Shown here in pieces: positions 55,801-62,930 of a stretch of 64,000 nucleotides of DNA. The DNA is taken from the NCBI GenBank assembly GCA_965247565.1, contig CBDFHF010000002.1, forward strand, positions 310,001 through 374,000, in the 5' to 3' direction. Made by a program: the position numbers and the translations under genes. The DNA is from CBDFHF01 sp965247565 (lineage in GTDB: Bacteria > Pseudomonadota > Gammaproteobacteria > Methylococcales > Methylomonadaceae). Position 1 is the first letter of the stretch. Every line of letters starts with the position of its first letter. A model generated the notes under the pieces. It was given only the letters and a program-made list of their open reading frames with translations, was not told the DNA's origin and made no database searches.

Positions 55801-56482
55801 ACTCCCAGTCCTTAAACATTTGACTAATGTCTGTATTAACCGGCTCAAGCCCATGGGCTTCTGTTTCAGTCAATAGAAACATGATCTTCTGAGCGAGATC
55901 ATCAGGGGAAAACGCCAGTTTAAAAACCGCCTGACATTGGATTTCACTGAGTGGGTAGAAAAAAATTCGCCAATAATCTCGTACTACTTCGTTCAGCAGT
56001 TCCGCGTCATAAGTGACCACTTCCTGCCGGAACAAGTTGCCACTGTTAAAGGCGTGTTCCTGCAACATGCGATTGCACCAACTATGAATGGTATAGATTG
56101 CGGCTTCATCCATCCAGTTGGCGGCCAGTTCCAGACGGCGTGCGCAAGATGCCCAATGCGCCGACTCATAACTATTACGTAGCGACTGCAAAAAAACGTC
56201 GCAGTCTACCGGCTGTTGTCGAAAGTAAGTCGCCGCCTGACAAAGTCGGGCACGAATGCGTTCGCGCAATTCCTGAGTTGCTGCTTCGGTAAAAGTTACC
56301 ACTAGAATATCGGGCGGTAATAATTCTGGAAGTGGGACCGCATTGCTTTGGCTATTGCCAAGAATCAACCGCACATACAATGCCGCAATAGTATAAGTCT
56401 TTCCGGTGCCAGCACTGGCTTCAATCAGTCGTGTGCCTGATAGCGGAAAATTAAGCGGATCGGCATTGTTTATCTTACTCAT
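52799..56482 (-). CDS. recB: Exodeoxyribonuclease V beta subunit RecB
   Basis: 3'-5' helicase and nuclease of RecBCD, 1227 residues. The start is ATG 56482, overlapping the recC stop by four bases; the longer frame up to 56698 reads recC in another phase. Walker A EASAGTGKT at 21-29, LIDEFQDTDPVQY, FMIGDPKQAIYSFRGGDI and VITIHKSKGLEYSLVFLP mark the UvrD-type helicase. The C-terminal nuclease has GFIDLVF and the metal site ADYKFNG, both intact. It lies between recC and recD in the usual order for many gammaproteobacteria. Confidence 0.97.
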   Translation of the reverse strand: MSKINNADPLNFPLSGTRLIEASAGTGKTYTIAALYVRLILGNSQSNAVPLPELLPPDILVVTFTEAATQELRERIRARLCQAATYFRQQPVDCDVFLQSLRNSYESAHWASCARRLELAANWMDEAAIYTIHSWCNRMLQEHAFNSGNLFRQEVVTYDAELLNEVVRDYWRIFFYPLSEIQCQAVFKLAFSPDDLAQKIMFLLTETEAHGLEPVNTDISQMFKDWECWETKRQSLENQACTIWLQHKIEIEALLCNAVNSGWLNGTQYNKKTFADKLTEMADWAETGFHPAKESIVKFSQSKLISSLVKAHTDKPDYIQHSAFQGIEDLANHAQQEVDVSAKLTLHAIHWIRNRYSTEKQRAARMTFDDMLTGLDNALQGENGTQLATLIRQQYPIALIDEFQDTDPVQYRIFAALYPADADSDLGCFMIGDPKQAIYSFRGGDIYTYLKAHQSTKGRHYTLSTNYRSTEELVNAVNQVFSIADQQPQGAFRFKNQHENPMPFIPVNAKGRDEQWLVNSQPAAALTLWHWNSPEPIGMPEYRQQMAESTASEIVRLLNSAGQSQIGFKSAVAFNPLQPSDIAILVRSGTEAKVIRNALAKRQLRSVYLSERESIFATRDAADLLIWLNALAEPRNERKVRAALSTAAFGWSHQALQQLTLDELGWEQHLERFLGYQWRWQQDGILPALRQLIHDYELHAKLVTDYEGERSITNLLHLAELLQQASSHLEGEQALIRHLAEAITDAVNGKSVEESVIRLESDANLIKVITIHKSKGLEYSLVFLPFICSFREVNGRSTCYYRYHDEQQQLHVDLSKSDAFKALSDQERLQEDLRLLYVAVTRARFACWLGIAPIKTGNARYCQLQKSALGYVLGWQDKQATGELADSLIKLKGDCDAIAITSLPESVADIYQTAQQQENPDLPRTSTAKVSDNWWIASYSALQTEEKSLIYGEDYNFTLEPETAQEDKQIDEADQPPGEPITAVLTGIHSIARGAAPGLLMHALLEECAKQGFQRVLGDTNLSQQLIDKLFNHKSWDGKRGIIAQALTQWLKLPLLENTEIGLAGLEIYQAELEFLIGAEHVDIQALDKLVTQYTFTGKPRPRLRNIQVHGLLKGFIDLVFVLNQQYYMADYKFNGLGDNDAAYTYEALETAMLAKRYDLQYVIYLLALHRLLKARLGENYDYDTHVGGGVYLFLRGYQANSRGRVFDKPPKVLIEGLDKLFSGSST

Positions 56483-59400
56483 GATTGGGATTGCTGTTTT
56501 ACATGACGATGCACTGGTCCATAAACCGAGTTTGCTAATTCTTCGAAATTTGCCTGCTCGGTAGTTAAACTGGCGAAGTTTGGAAAAAATCGATCTAGAT
56601 AGCCATCGAAATCGACTTCGCCATTGTTCCAGTCGTCTCCATCGTATTGTTTTTGAGCTTCGGCCATTGCGTTCTCTTGCGAAGAGGCATTCAGCCACGC
56701 AAAGGCAGTTTTACAAGCAATCGGTAATGGCGTCTGAATGCCTTTCTGCCAAGCTTGAACGAGTGTTTTGAGTAGTTCATAAGCTTCGGTTTCGGTTAGT
56801 GCAGCAATTTCAATTACGCCGTCTGCACCAATCACCAGCGTTTGAGATTGATTTCCTATGGCGCAGCTTGCCAGATGTTGCACCCAAAAAGACAATAAGC
56901 TGGAATATCTAATTTGATCCTTTTTAAACAAGGTCTGTGCGGTGAGATGAATCAATCCTTTGCTTTGCCCATCACTATTTTTGTGTAACTGGCTTAGGTT
57001 GCCTGTTAACAGAATGGTGAGATTGTCAGCCAAAGTAAAACTTAATTCGATAGCTTGCCCGGCTATTTGCTCCGGCCAGGAACCAAGTGCTTTCTGGTAT
57101 TGCTGCCAAGCCTGATTGACGGGTTCAGCAATACTGACATAGGCATAATAAGCAAAACCACCAAGCGGCAATTTACCTTGACGAGCCATCGTCGTGCGTT
57201 GCTGGCTGAAAAAATCATCAAGATTGCTGGGATTTTCGTTTTGCAATGCTACCAATAGCTGCTGACTTAAATGGTAATTTTCTAGCGCGGAGAAGCCGAA
57301 CGGCTCATCGTCTTCACTGGTGACGGTTTCGATATCGAAACCGAACTTAAGAGTGTGATTGCAGAATGCTTTTACCGGCGCTCTCAAAAACCGCGCTAGC
57401 AAATCCAGGGTTAACGAAAAAACCTGTTCATTCGCACTGTCTGTCAGTGTTTGTTTGATTTCGGTGTTAGAAGTGGCAGTTTCAAACCATTCCTTGCTGT
57501 AAGTAAACAAACGCGGATCACGATTTTTGATGACATAATCCTGGCTAAAAGGTTGTAAAGGATGTTCTACAGTAATAGCTTTTAGTAAAGGCAGATGATT
57601 CCCCGGCAGTCGCCAACCTTTTTCCAGCATATCGCGCAGTTGGCTGACAAGCACTGAGGGCTGACGCTCGCTGTTATCGCGGATGCTGCGACCCACCCAG
57701 CTGATATAAAACTGTTGCCGCGCGGAAAGCAACGCTTCTAAAAATAGATATTGGTCGTCCTGTCTGCGCGAACGATCACCGGGGCGATATTGCCCGCGCT
57801 GGTTCATCAGATCAAAGCTTTGCACCGGTTGGCTGCGCGGGTAATCGCCATCGTTCATGCCTAATATGCAGACCAGCGAGAAAGGAATAGCTCGCATGGG
57901 CATCAGTGTGCAAAAATTAACGCGTCCGCTCAGAAAGCGTTGATGAAGTTGCGGTTCATCCACTGCGGTTAACCAGGCTTCACGCACTACTTGCAACGGT
58001 ATAGTATCAGTCTTGGTCAGCCCTGCCTGTTCGCAAGTTTGCACCCAAACCGTTAGCGTGAGAGCCAATGTATCCAATGTTTTTTGTTCGCGTTCACTGT
58101 TGGCTATAAAAAAATCATCTAGCAGCGTGGCTAATATTTCCTGCCAATTGGTGAAATTTTTATCTTCACTTAGCAGGCCGGCAAACTTCTCAAGTGATTC
58201 CAGTAACTGTGCCAAGCCTCCTAGCCATTGTGCTTCCAGGCCGCCAATTTCATCATAGGGTTCAATCGATTTAAACTCTGATCCTGCACCAACCGCATAA
58301 CCGAGCAACATTCTGCGCAAACCAAATTGCCAAGTGTTGGTTACCAAGTGATCTGGCATACTAACTCTTTGGGTACGTTGCTCGGCGTTTAAGCCCCAGC
58401 GAATGCCAGCTTCTTCAATCCATTGATGCAGTCTGGGAATGGCAGCTTCATCAATGCAAAAGCGTAAGCGTAAGGATGGGACTTCCAGAAGGTCGAGTAA
58501 CTCACTAACCGCAAAACGCGATTCCGGCAGATTGAGTAACACCTCTAATGCTACCAGTAACGGGTTATGACCTCGCTGTTGTTGATCCGCCAAGCTGTAG
58601 GGTATGTAACGCAAATCTTCAGGCGTAACTTGCCCAAACACAGCGCGAATGTGTGGTGCATATTTATTGATGTCCGGCACCATGACAATGATGTCTCGCG
58701 CATGCAAGGGTTGAGCATTTTGTTTTGCTGAGTTAAACCGAGCCAGCAATTGATCATGAAGAATTTCTACCTCGCGCTGCGGGCTATGGCCGATATGAAA
58801 TACCAACGAGTCATCCACTTCATTCAATAATGTCGCGGTGACGGGAATAGGTTCCAAATCCAGAATGGATTGTTGCAGCTGTTGCAATAGGCTACGTTGC
58901 CCCTGTTCACCATAGTCTTTGAACAAATCAATTTTATTGTCCGGCCAATGCCAGTTTGCATAGGCTTGGGTTTCATCAAACTGATCCAGCAAGCGAATAT
59001 AATCCCGGCCTTGTTTACCCCAGGCAGCCAGCAGAGGATTAGCGTGCAAGTGCAGTTCTTCAACATTTAAAGTGGCCGTCATGCTGGACTTATAGCGCTG
59101 ACGACGGTGTTCCGCTTTTAACAACTGCTTATCCTCAATTATATCGGCCCAATAATGTTGGCAGGGGTTTAAAACGAATAGCACAATCTGACAAAACTTA
59201 CCCAGCTTTGCTAACACCTCAAGTGATTGTTGTGGCAAAGACGACAAGCCAAATAGAATAATTCGGCGCGGTATTTCTATTGGGGCCTCATCCAGCTTAT
59301 CAATGTTTGTCATGAATTGATTGTGTACTGAGGCTCGACTAGCGAATACTTTCTCTTCATCATCCAAATCATATAACACAATCCGCCATAATTCAGCTTG

Positions 59401-59958
59401 CCAACGTTGTTCGTCAGCTAGTGACTGCTGTTGGCCCTGCGTATTGCACAAGTTATTACCGCCAGCTGCCCAATCAGCCAACCAGTCTGAGCGATAAACT
59501 TGATATTGATCGAAAATATCCGCCAGCTGCTCGGCAAGTTGATAGCGTTTGCGACAGTTATCGTCCCTGGCTAAAAAATTAGCCAGCGTTACAAATTCAG
59601 GATTAGTAATCAGCGAAGGTAACAGGCGGTATAAACGCCATGTGAGTGGAAGTTTTGCCAGCGGCTGTTCTTTAGCAACTTGCTTGCCTAATACAGCGCG
59701 ATACACACTCCAGATAAACATGGACGGCAGCTGCATATCAATCGCCGCCGCAATGCCTAATGCACTATCGTGCGCCAGACTTTGCTTCAACCACTGCCCC
59801 ATGCCATTGCTTTGTACCAGAAATACCTCCTTTTCCAAAACGGCCAATGGGTGTTCCTGTAACCAATAAACCACTACATCTCGTAGCGCTTCCAATTGAT
59901 TGGAGTGGATAACAGCGATGCCTTTTTCGAGCTCAGCGGCTGGGTTTTTTTTTGTCAT
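56479..59958 (-). CDS. recC: Exodeoxyribonuclease V gamma subunit RecC
   Basis: Chi-recognition and scaffold subunit of RecBCD, 1159 residues. Family features include the N-terminal VFLVQSNGMGQWLKQSLA, DIIVMVPDINKYAPHIRAVFG, LLPMRAIPFSLVCILGMNDGDYPR-like text near 650 and the C-terminal nuclease-like fold. As in other RecC proteins, the helicase motifs are degenerate. The ATG has only a poor ribosome binding site. It is the first of recC-recB-recD, all overlapping by four bases. Confidence 0.97.
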   Translation of the reverse strand: MTKKNPAAELEKGIAVIHSNQLEALRDVVVYWLQEHPLAVLEKEVFLVQSNGMGQWLKQSLAHDSALGIAAAIDMQLPSMFIWSVYRAVLGKQVAKEQPLAKLPLTWRLYRLLPSLITNPEFVTLANFLARDDNCRKRYQLAEQLADIFDQYQVYRSDWLADWAAGGNNLCNTQGQQQSLADEQRWQAELWRIVLYDLDDEEKVFASRASVHNQFMTNIDKLDEAPIEIPRRIILFGLSSLPQQSLEVLAKLGKFCQIVLFVLNPCQHYWADIIEDKQLLKAEHRRQRYKSSMTATLNVEELHLHANPLLAAWGKQGRDYIRLLDQFDETQAYANWHWPDNKIDLFKDYGEQGQRSLLQQLQQSILDLEPIPVTATLLNEVDDSLVFHIGHSPQREVEILHDQLLARFNSAKQNAQPLHARDIIVMVPDINKYAPHIRAVFGQVTPEDLRYIPYSLADQQQRGHNPLLVALEVLLNLPESRFAVSELLDLLEVPSLRLRFCIDEAAIPRLHQWIEEAGIRWGLNAEQRTQRVSMPDHLVTNTWQFGLRRMLLGYAVGAGSEFKSIEPYDEIGGLEAQWLGGLAQLLESLEKFAGLLSEDKNFTNWQEILATLLDDFFIANSEREQKTLDTLALTLTVWVQTCEQAGLTKTDTIPLQVVREAWLTAVDEPQLHQRFLSGRVNFCTLMPMRAIPFSLVCILGMNDGDYPRSQPVQSFDLMNQRGQYRPGDRSRRQDDQYLFLEALLSARQQFYISWVGRSIRDNSERQPSVLVSQLRDMLEKGWRLPGNHLPLLKAITVEHPLQPFSQDYVIKNRDPRLFTYSKEWFETATSNTEIKQTLTDSANEQVFSLTLDLLARFLRAPVKAFCNHTLKFGFDIETVTSEDDEPFGFSALENYHLSQQLLVALQNENPSNLDDFFSQQRTTMARQGKLPLGGFAYYAYVSIAEPVNQAWQQYQKALGSWPEQIAGQAIELSFTLADNLTILLTGNLSQLHKNSDGQSKGLIHLTAQTLFKKDQIRYSSLLSFWVQHLASCAIGNQSQTLVIGADGVIEIAALTETEAYELLKTLVQAWQKGIQTPLPIACKTAFAWLNASSQENAMAEAQKQYDGDDWNNGEVDFDGYLDRFFPNFASLTTEQANFEELANSVYGPVHRHVKQQSQS

Positions 59959-60109
59959 GATTAAAGAAAGTTGCTCAATTCTACTTTGCCAGATTTATTT
60001 ACGCGCCAGTTAAGATCATCTGTAGATACTGTCGCTGCTTGATAGTGATAGATATTCACTATTCAGAACACTTTTTTTTGAAGTATTTTACAGAGAAAAG
60101 GCGTGTCTG

Positions 60110-60199
60110 ATGACGAACAAAGCCAGAAAAATATTCAAGGCAGCTGCAGCGAAATTGGTAATTGAAGGCAAACAATCAGAGCCAGAAGCCTCAAAAGGC
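60110..60199 (+). pseudogene. 5' fragment of a small gene cut by IS66
   Basis: ATG 60110 begins 30 codons reading MTNKARKIFKAAAAKLVIE, then GKQSEPEASKG, up to the IS66 left end. AAAAGG precedes the ATG by about eight bases. The continuation lies beyond the element (62635-62783), but in a different frame, so the gene was damaged by both a frameshift and the insertion. The 5' part is Lys/Ala-rich and probably helical. Family unknown. Confidence 0.55.
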
Positions 60200-60213
60200 G
60201 TATGCGTCTGTCG

Positions 60214-61830
60214 CTACCAGGTAGATTTTTCAGACGTATTCAGTTTGATCGCCTCAATCCACTCCGGTGCCAAGGGTAGTAACTCATCAATACGTCGATT
60301 AGGCCAAGTCGGCAGTTTTTCGAGCGTCTCCTTTAGCCACTCGGCGGGATTAATGCCATTGAGCTTAGCCGTGCCCAGCAATGATTGTATTGCAGCCGCG
60401 CGTTTGCCAGCCCGCTCGGAGCCGGTGAATAACCAGTTCTTTTTTCCAAGTGCGATGGGCCGAATGGAGTTTTCTACTGGATTATTGTCAATCGGCAAGT
60501 GCCCGGTTTCAGCATAGCGGATGATGGCAGGCCAGCGTTTTAGTATATGATCTAAAGCCTTAGCGGACGTGCCGCCGTTGGCTGTTCTGACGCGGGTTTC
60601 AATCAACCAGTCATATAAGGTTTGAAGTTCTGGTAGGGCTTTTTCTGCACGTAGTTGACGACGAGCTTCAATGCTCATTGCTTCGCCCTCTGCTTCGATG
60701 GCATACAGCACAGCAATGCGTTGCACAGCTTCCAACGCCATAGGATTTTTATCTGCCTGATGCAAGTCGAAGAACTTACGCCGAGCATGCCCAAGACACG
60801 CTAACTCGATACAACCATGAGGGTTGCGCGTGTTTGTGAATAACGCTTTATACCCGGCAAAATCATCAACCAGCAGATGACCTTGCCATTCGCCTAAAAA
60901 TTGGCGGGCATGTTCACCGCTACGCCCTTGTTGATAATCAAAGACGATGATACGCGGTTGATCTTTCTGAAGATCATTGCTGCGGTAGGCCCATAGGTAA
61001 GCTTTGCGGGTTTTGCCTTTGCCGGGGTCGAGTTGCGCGACCGGCGTTTCATCCGCATGCAAGGTATTGCCTTGCAGCAGATGCCAAGTGAGCCGATCCA
61101 CCAACGGCTGTAACGCCACACCGACACGACCCACCCATTCGGCTAAGGTTGAACGAGACAGAATCACATTTTCGCGGGCGGCAATTTGTTCCAAGCGATA
61201 GAGTGGCAGATGATCCAGGTATTTGCTGATGATCACCCATACCAATAAACCGATGGCGGCCATGCCACCATCAATCACTGCCGGCGAAATCGGCGCGGCG
61301 GTGATGGTTTCGCAGTTTTTACAAGCATATTGGGGGCGAATGTGCCGATGGACAGTAAACTGAGCGGGTACAACATCCAATTGTTCGCTGATGTCTTCGC
61401 CAATTTTGACCAAGTCTTTGCCGCACTTTCCGCAAGTGCAAGATTCGGGTTCGTGGCGATGTTCGATGCGCGGTAAATGCGGCGGCAAAGGTTGACGACC
61501 GGCGCGGGGCCGTTTGGGTTTGACCACTGTCTCGCAAGGCTGATCGTCTTTCAGCTGTTCGAGTTCCGCTTCAATCGCGGACATGTCAGTATTCCAAGTT
61601 TCCTCAAACACATCACGCTGTAAGGGCGAGAGGGTTTCACTTTTTACGCCAAAACGGATACGCCGGTAATAAGCAACTTCATGCGTTAAGGCTTCGATTT
61701 TGAAGTCTTTGGCTTTGATGAGGGCAGCATCGCGTTCTGTCTGATCAAGGAGCGACTGAATTAAGGCCGCAACTTGAGATTTAGCGGTCGGATCAAGGTT
61801 TAAATGATCAAGCTCAGCGAGTGATTTCAT
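60214..61830 (-). CDS. tnpC: IS66-family transposase TnpC
   Basis: DDE transposase of 538 residues. An N-terminal Leu/Glu helical region is followed by a zinc-finger-like segment (SCTCGKCGKDL, CKNCE). The catalytic core has LHADETPVAQ (first Asp), LLVDDFAGYKALF (second Asp) and a C-terminal DNNPVENSIRPIALGKKNWLF (Glu). The C-terminal IS66_C module ends the protein. The frame is undamaged, so it is probably functional together with tnpA and tnpB. Confidence 0.96.
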   Translation of the reverse strand: MKSLAELDHLNLDPTAKSQVAALIQSLLDQTERDAALIKAKDFKIEALTHEVAYYRRIRFGVKSETLSPLQRDVFEETWNTDMSAIEAELEQLKDDQPCETVVKPKRPRAGRQPLPPHLPRIEHRHEPESCTCGKCGKDLVKIGEDISEQLDVVPAQFTVHRHIRPQYACKNCETITAAPISPAVIDGGMAAIGLLVWVIISKYLDHLPLYRLEQIAARENVILSRSTLAEWVGRVGVALQPLVDRLTWHLLQGNTLHADETPVAQLDPGKGKTRKAYLWAYRSNDLQKDQPRIIVFDYQQGRSGEHARQFLGEWQGHLLVDDFAGYKALFTNTRNPHGCIELACLGHARRKFFDLHQADKNPMALEAVQRIAVLYAIEAEGEAMSIEARRQLRAEKALPELQTLYDWLIETRVRTANGGTSAKALDHILKRWPAIIRYAETGHLPIDNNPVENSIRPIALGKKNWLFTGSERAGKRAAAIQSLLGTAKLNGINPAEWLKETLEKLPTWPNRRIDELLPLAPEWIEAIKLNTSEKSTW

Positions 61831-61925
61831 GGCTGAAATTATACAACAAACACCCGCTGAAAGCCTTATGTTTACTGGATTTTCTTGCTAATTTTCTCTC
61901 TTTTTAGACTAAAATATAACGCTAT

Positions 61926-62276
61926 TTAAACCTGCCAATGTGCTTGGGGCAACGCCGATAAACGCTGCCAGTTTACACCGGCAATCAGCCATTCCCATTG
62001 CGCCTGACTGATAGCAAAACGGGTATCCAACACCTTGGGCCACACAAAACCGCCCTGATGCAAACGACGGTGACATAACCAAACGCCATTGCCGTCCCAC
62101 ACTAACAACCGTAAGCGGTTGCCTGCCTTGTTACGAAACACAAACGCAGATCCTGTGCACGGCGATTGGCCTAGCACCAGTTGGACAATAGACGATAAGC
62201 CATCAATACCGCGTCTCATATCAACGGGCGCAACGACTAACCAAATCTGAGGAGGGCTTGCGATTAATCCAGGCAT
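61926..62276 (-). CDS. tnpB: IS66-family accessory protein TnpB
   Basis: A 116-residue protein with the IS66 Orf2 pattern VVAPVDMRRGIDGLSSIVQ, GSAFVFRNKAGNRLRLLVWDGNGVWL and RLHQGGFVWP. It is required with TnpA and TnpC for transposition in studied IS66 elements; the exact task is unknown. Its start overlaps the tnpA end by 13 bases. Confidence 0.95.
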   Translation of the reverse strand: MPGLIASPPQIWLVVAPVDMRRGIDGLSSIVQLVLGQSPCTGSAFVFRNKAGNRLRLLVWDGNGVWLCHRRLHQGGFVWPKVLDTRFAISQAQWEWLIAGVNWQRLSALPQAHWQV

Positions 62277-62551
62277 CGCAGCAATTCCGCCAGCCAGGCG
62301 GCTGAAGTCGATGCCGGCAGATCAACTTGATGGCCGTTGGTAAGTTTTAATACAATTCCTATGGGAAGCGGTGCTTTCAGCTGGACAGGAATTAATGCCG
62401 GAAGCGCGCCTTGTTGCTCTTTTCGATAATCACTTAATCTGGCTCCAAACGTATTATCGTTTAAACCCTGCTGCCGACAATACTCCGCTTGTTTTAAACC
62501 GCTAAGCTGCCAGGCTTCTATATGATTGATCCACTTGGTTGTTAGGGCCAT
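62264..62551 (-). CDS. tnpA: IS66-family accessory protein TnpA
   Basis: A 95-residue protein beginning with a helix-turn-helix-like segment (WINHIEAWQLSGLKQAEYCRQQGL) and ending with LKLTNGHQVDLPASTSAAWLAELL, the usual IS66 TnpA layout. It is the first gene of the element and lies 75 bases inside the right terminal repeat. Confidence 0.93.
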   Translation of the reverse strand: MALTTKWINHIEAWQLSGLKQAEYCRQQGLNDNTFGARLSDYRKEQQGALPALIPVQLKAPLPIGIVLKLTNGHQVDLPASTSAAWLAELLRCLD

Positions 62552-62634
62552 CTCTTATCCTCACTGAAAAACTTAAGGATGCCTAATTTGGAAATTTCAA
62601 GCTAGGTGGAAGGGCTGGACGCATACCAAAAGGC

Positions 62635-62783
62635 TTGGTTATAGGAGAAAGCACGATGATTATCTTAAGCCAAGTGATGAAAACGACAGTAAAAGCATCT
62701 TGGAGAATGACGTGCTAAAACAATTGCACAGCGAAATTATTGAGCTGAAAAAAGAAGCGGGCACTGACAGATTAATGTCGTGA
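62635..62783 (+). pseudogene. 3' fragment of the small gene cut by IS66
   Basis: Directly after the right 8-bp duplication, a frame reads LGYRRKHDDYLKPSDENDSK, then SILENDVLKQLHSEIIELKK, ending at TGA 62781-62783. It is charged and helical like the 5' fragment (60110-60199), but joining the two after removal of the element leaves them out of phase by one base. The intact gene would have coded for about 78 residues. The remaining bases to 62930 show no gene. Confidence 0.5.
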
Positions 62784-62888
62784 AATGTGGAAGTTCAGCG
62801 CTGCCAGGTTAAAAGATCATAAACATTTCGGAAGCGTCATTTGAATTAAGGCGATACGAAGCATGTTATCAGCCGACCCACCCATCTC

Positions 62889-62913
62889 GACACAAAGCTG
62901 ATTAACTTTGTGT
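62889..62913. terminator. Hairpin after the pseudokinase gene
   Basis: GACACAAAG (62889-62897) and CTTTGTGTC (62905-62913) form a perfect nine-pair stem around seven bases. It lies 18 bases past the stop of the leftward pseudokinase gene. No T run follows on either strand, so it may be a factor-dependent end or a stabilising hairpin. Confidence 0.4.
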
Positions 62914-62930
62914 CTGGGTACCGTAACAAA

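Larger units (their letters stand above)
60200..62626 (-). mobile_element. Complete IS66-family element
   Basis: The 2427-base element has terminal repeats starting GTATGCGTC at both ends (left from 60200; right read inwards from 62626), with partial similarity over about 25 bases. A perfect 8-bp duplication CAAAAGGC flanks it (60192-60199 and 62627-62634), the target-duplication size of IS66. It has the three standard genes tnpA, tnpB and tnpC on the minus strand, all intact. Confidence 0.95.

Noticed and set aside
60110..60517. A 135-codon frame starting in the small pseudogene and reading into IS66
   Set aside because: Only the first 30 codons belong to a gene; the rest is IS66 DNA antisense to tnpC. 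I list the fragment as a pseudogene instead.
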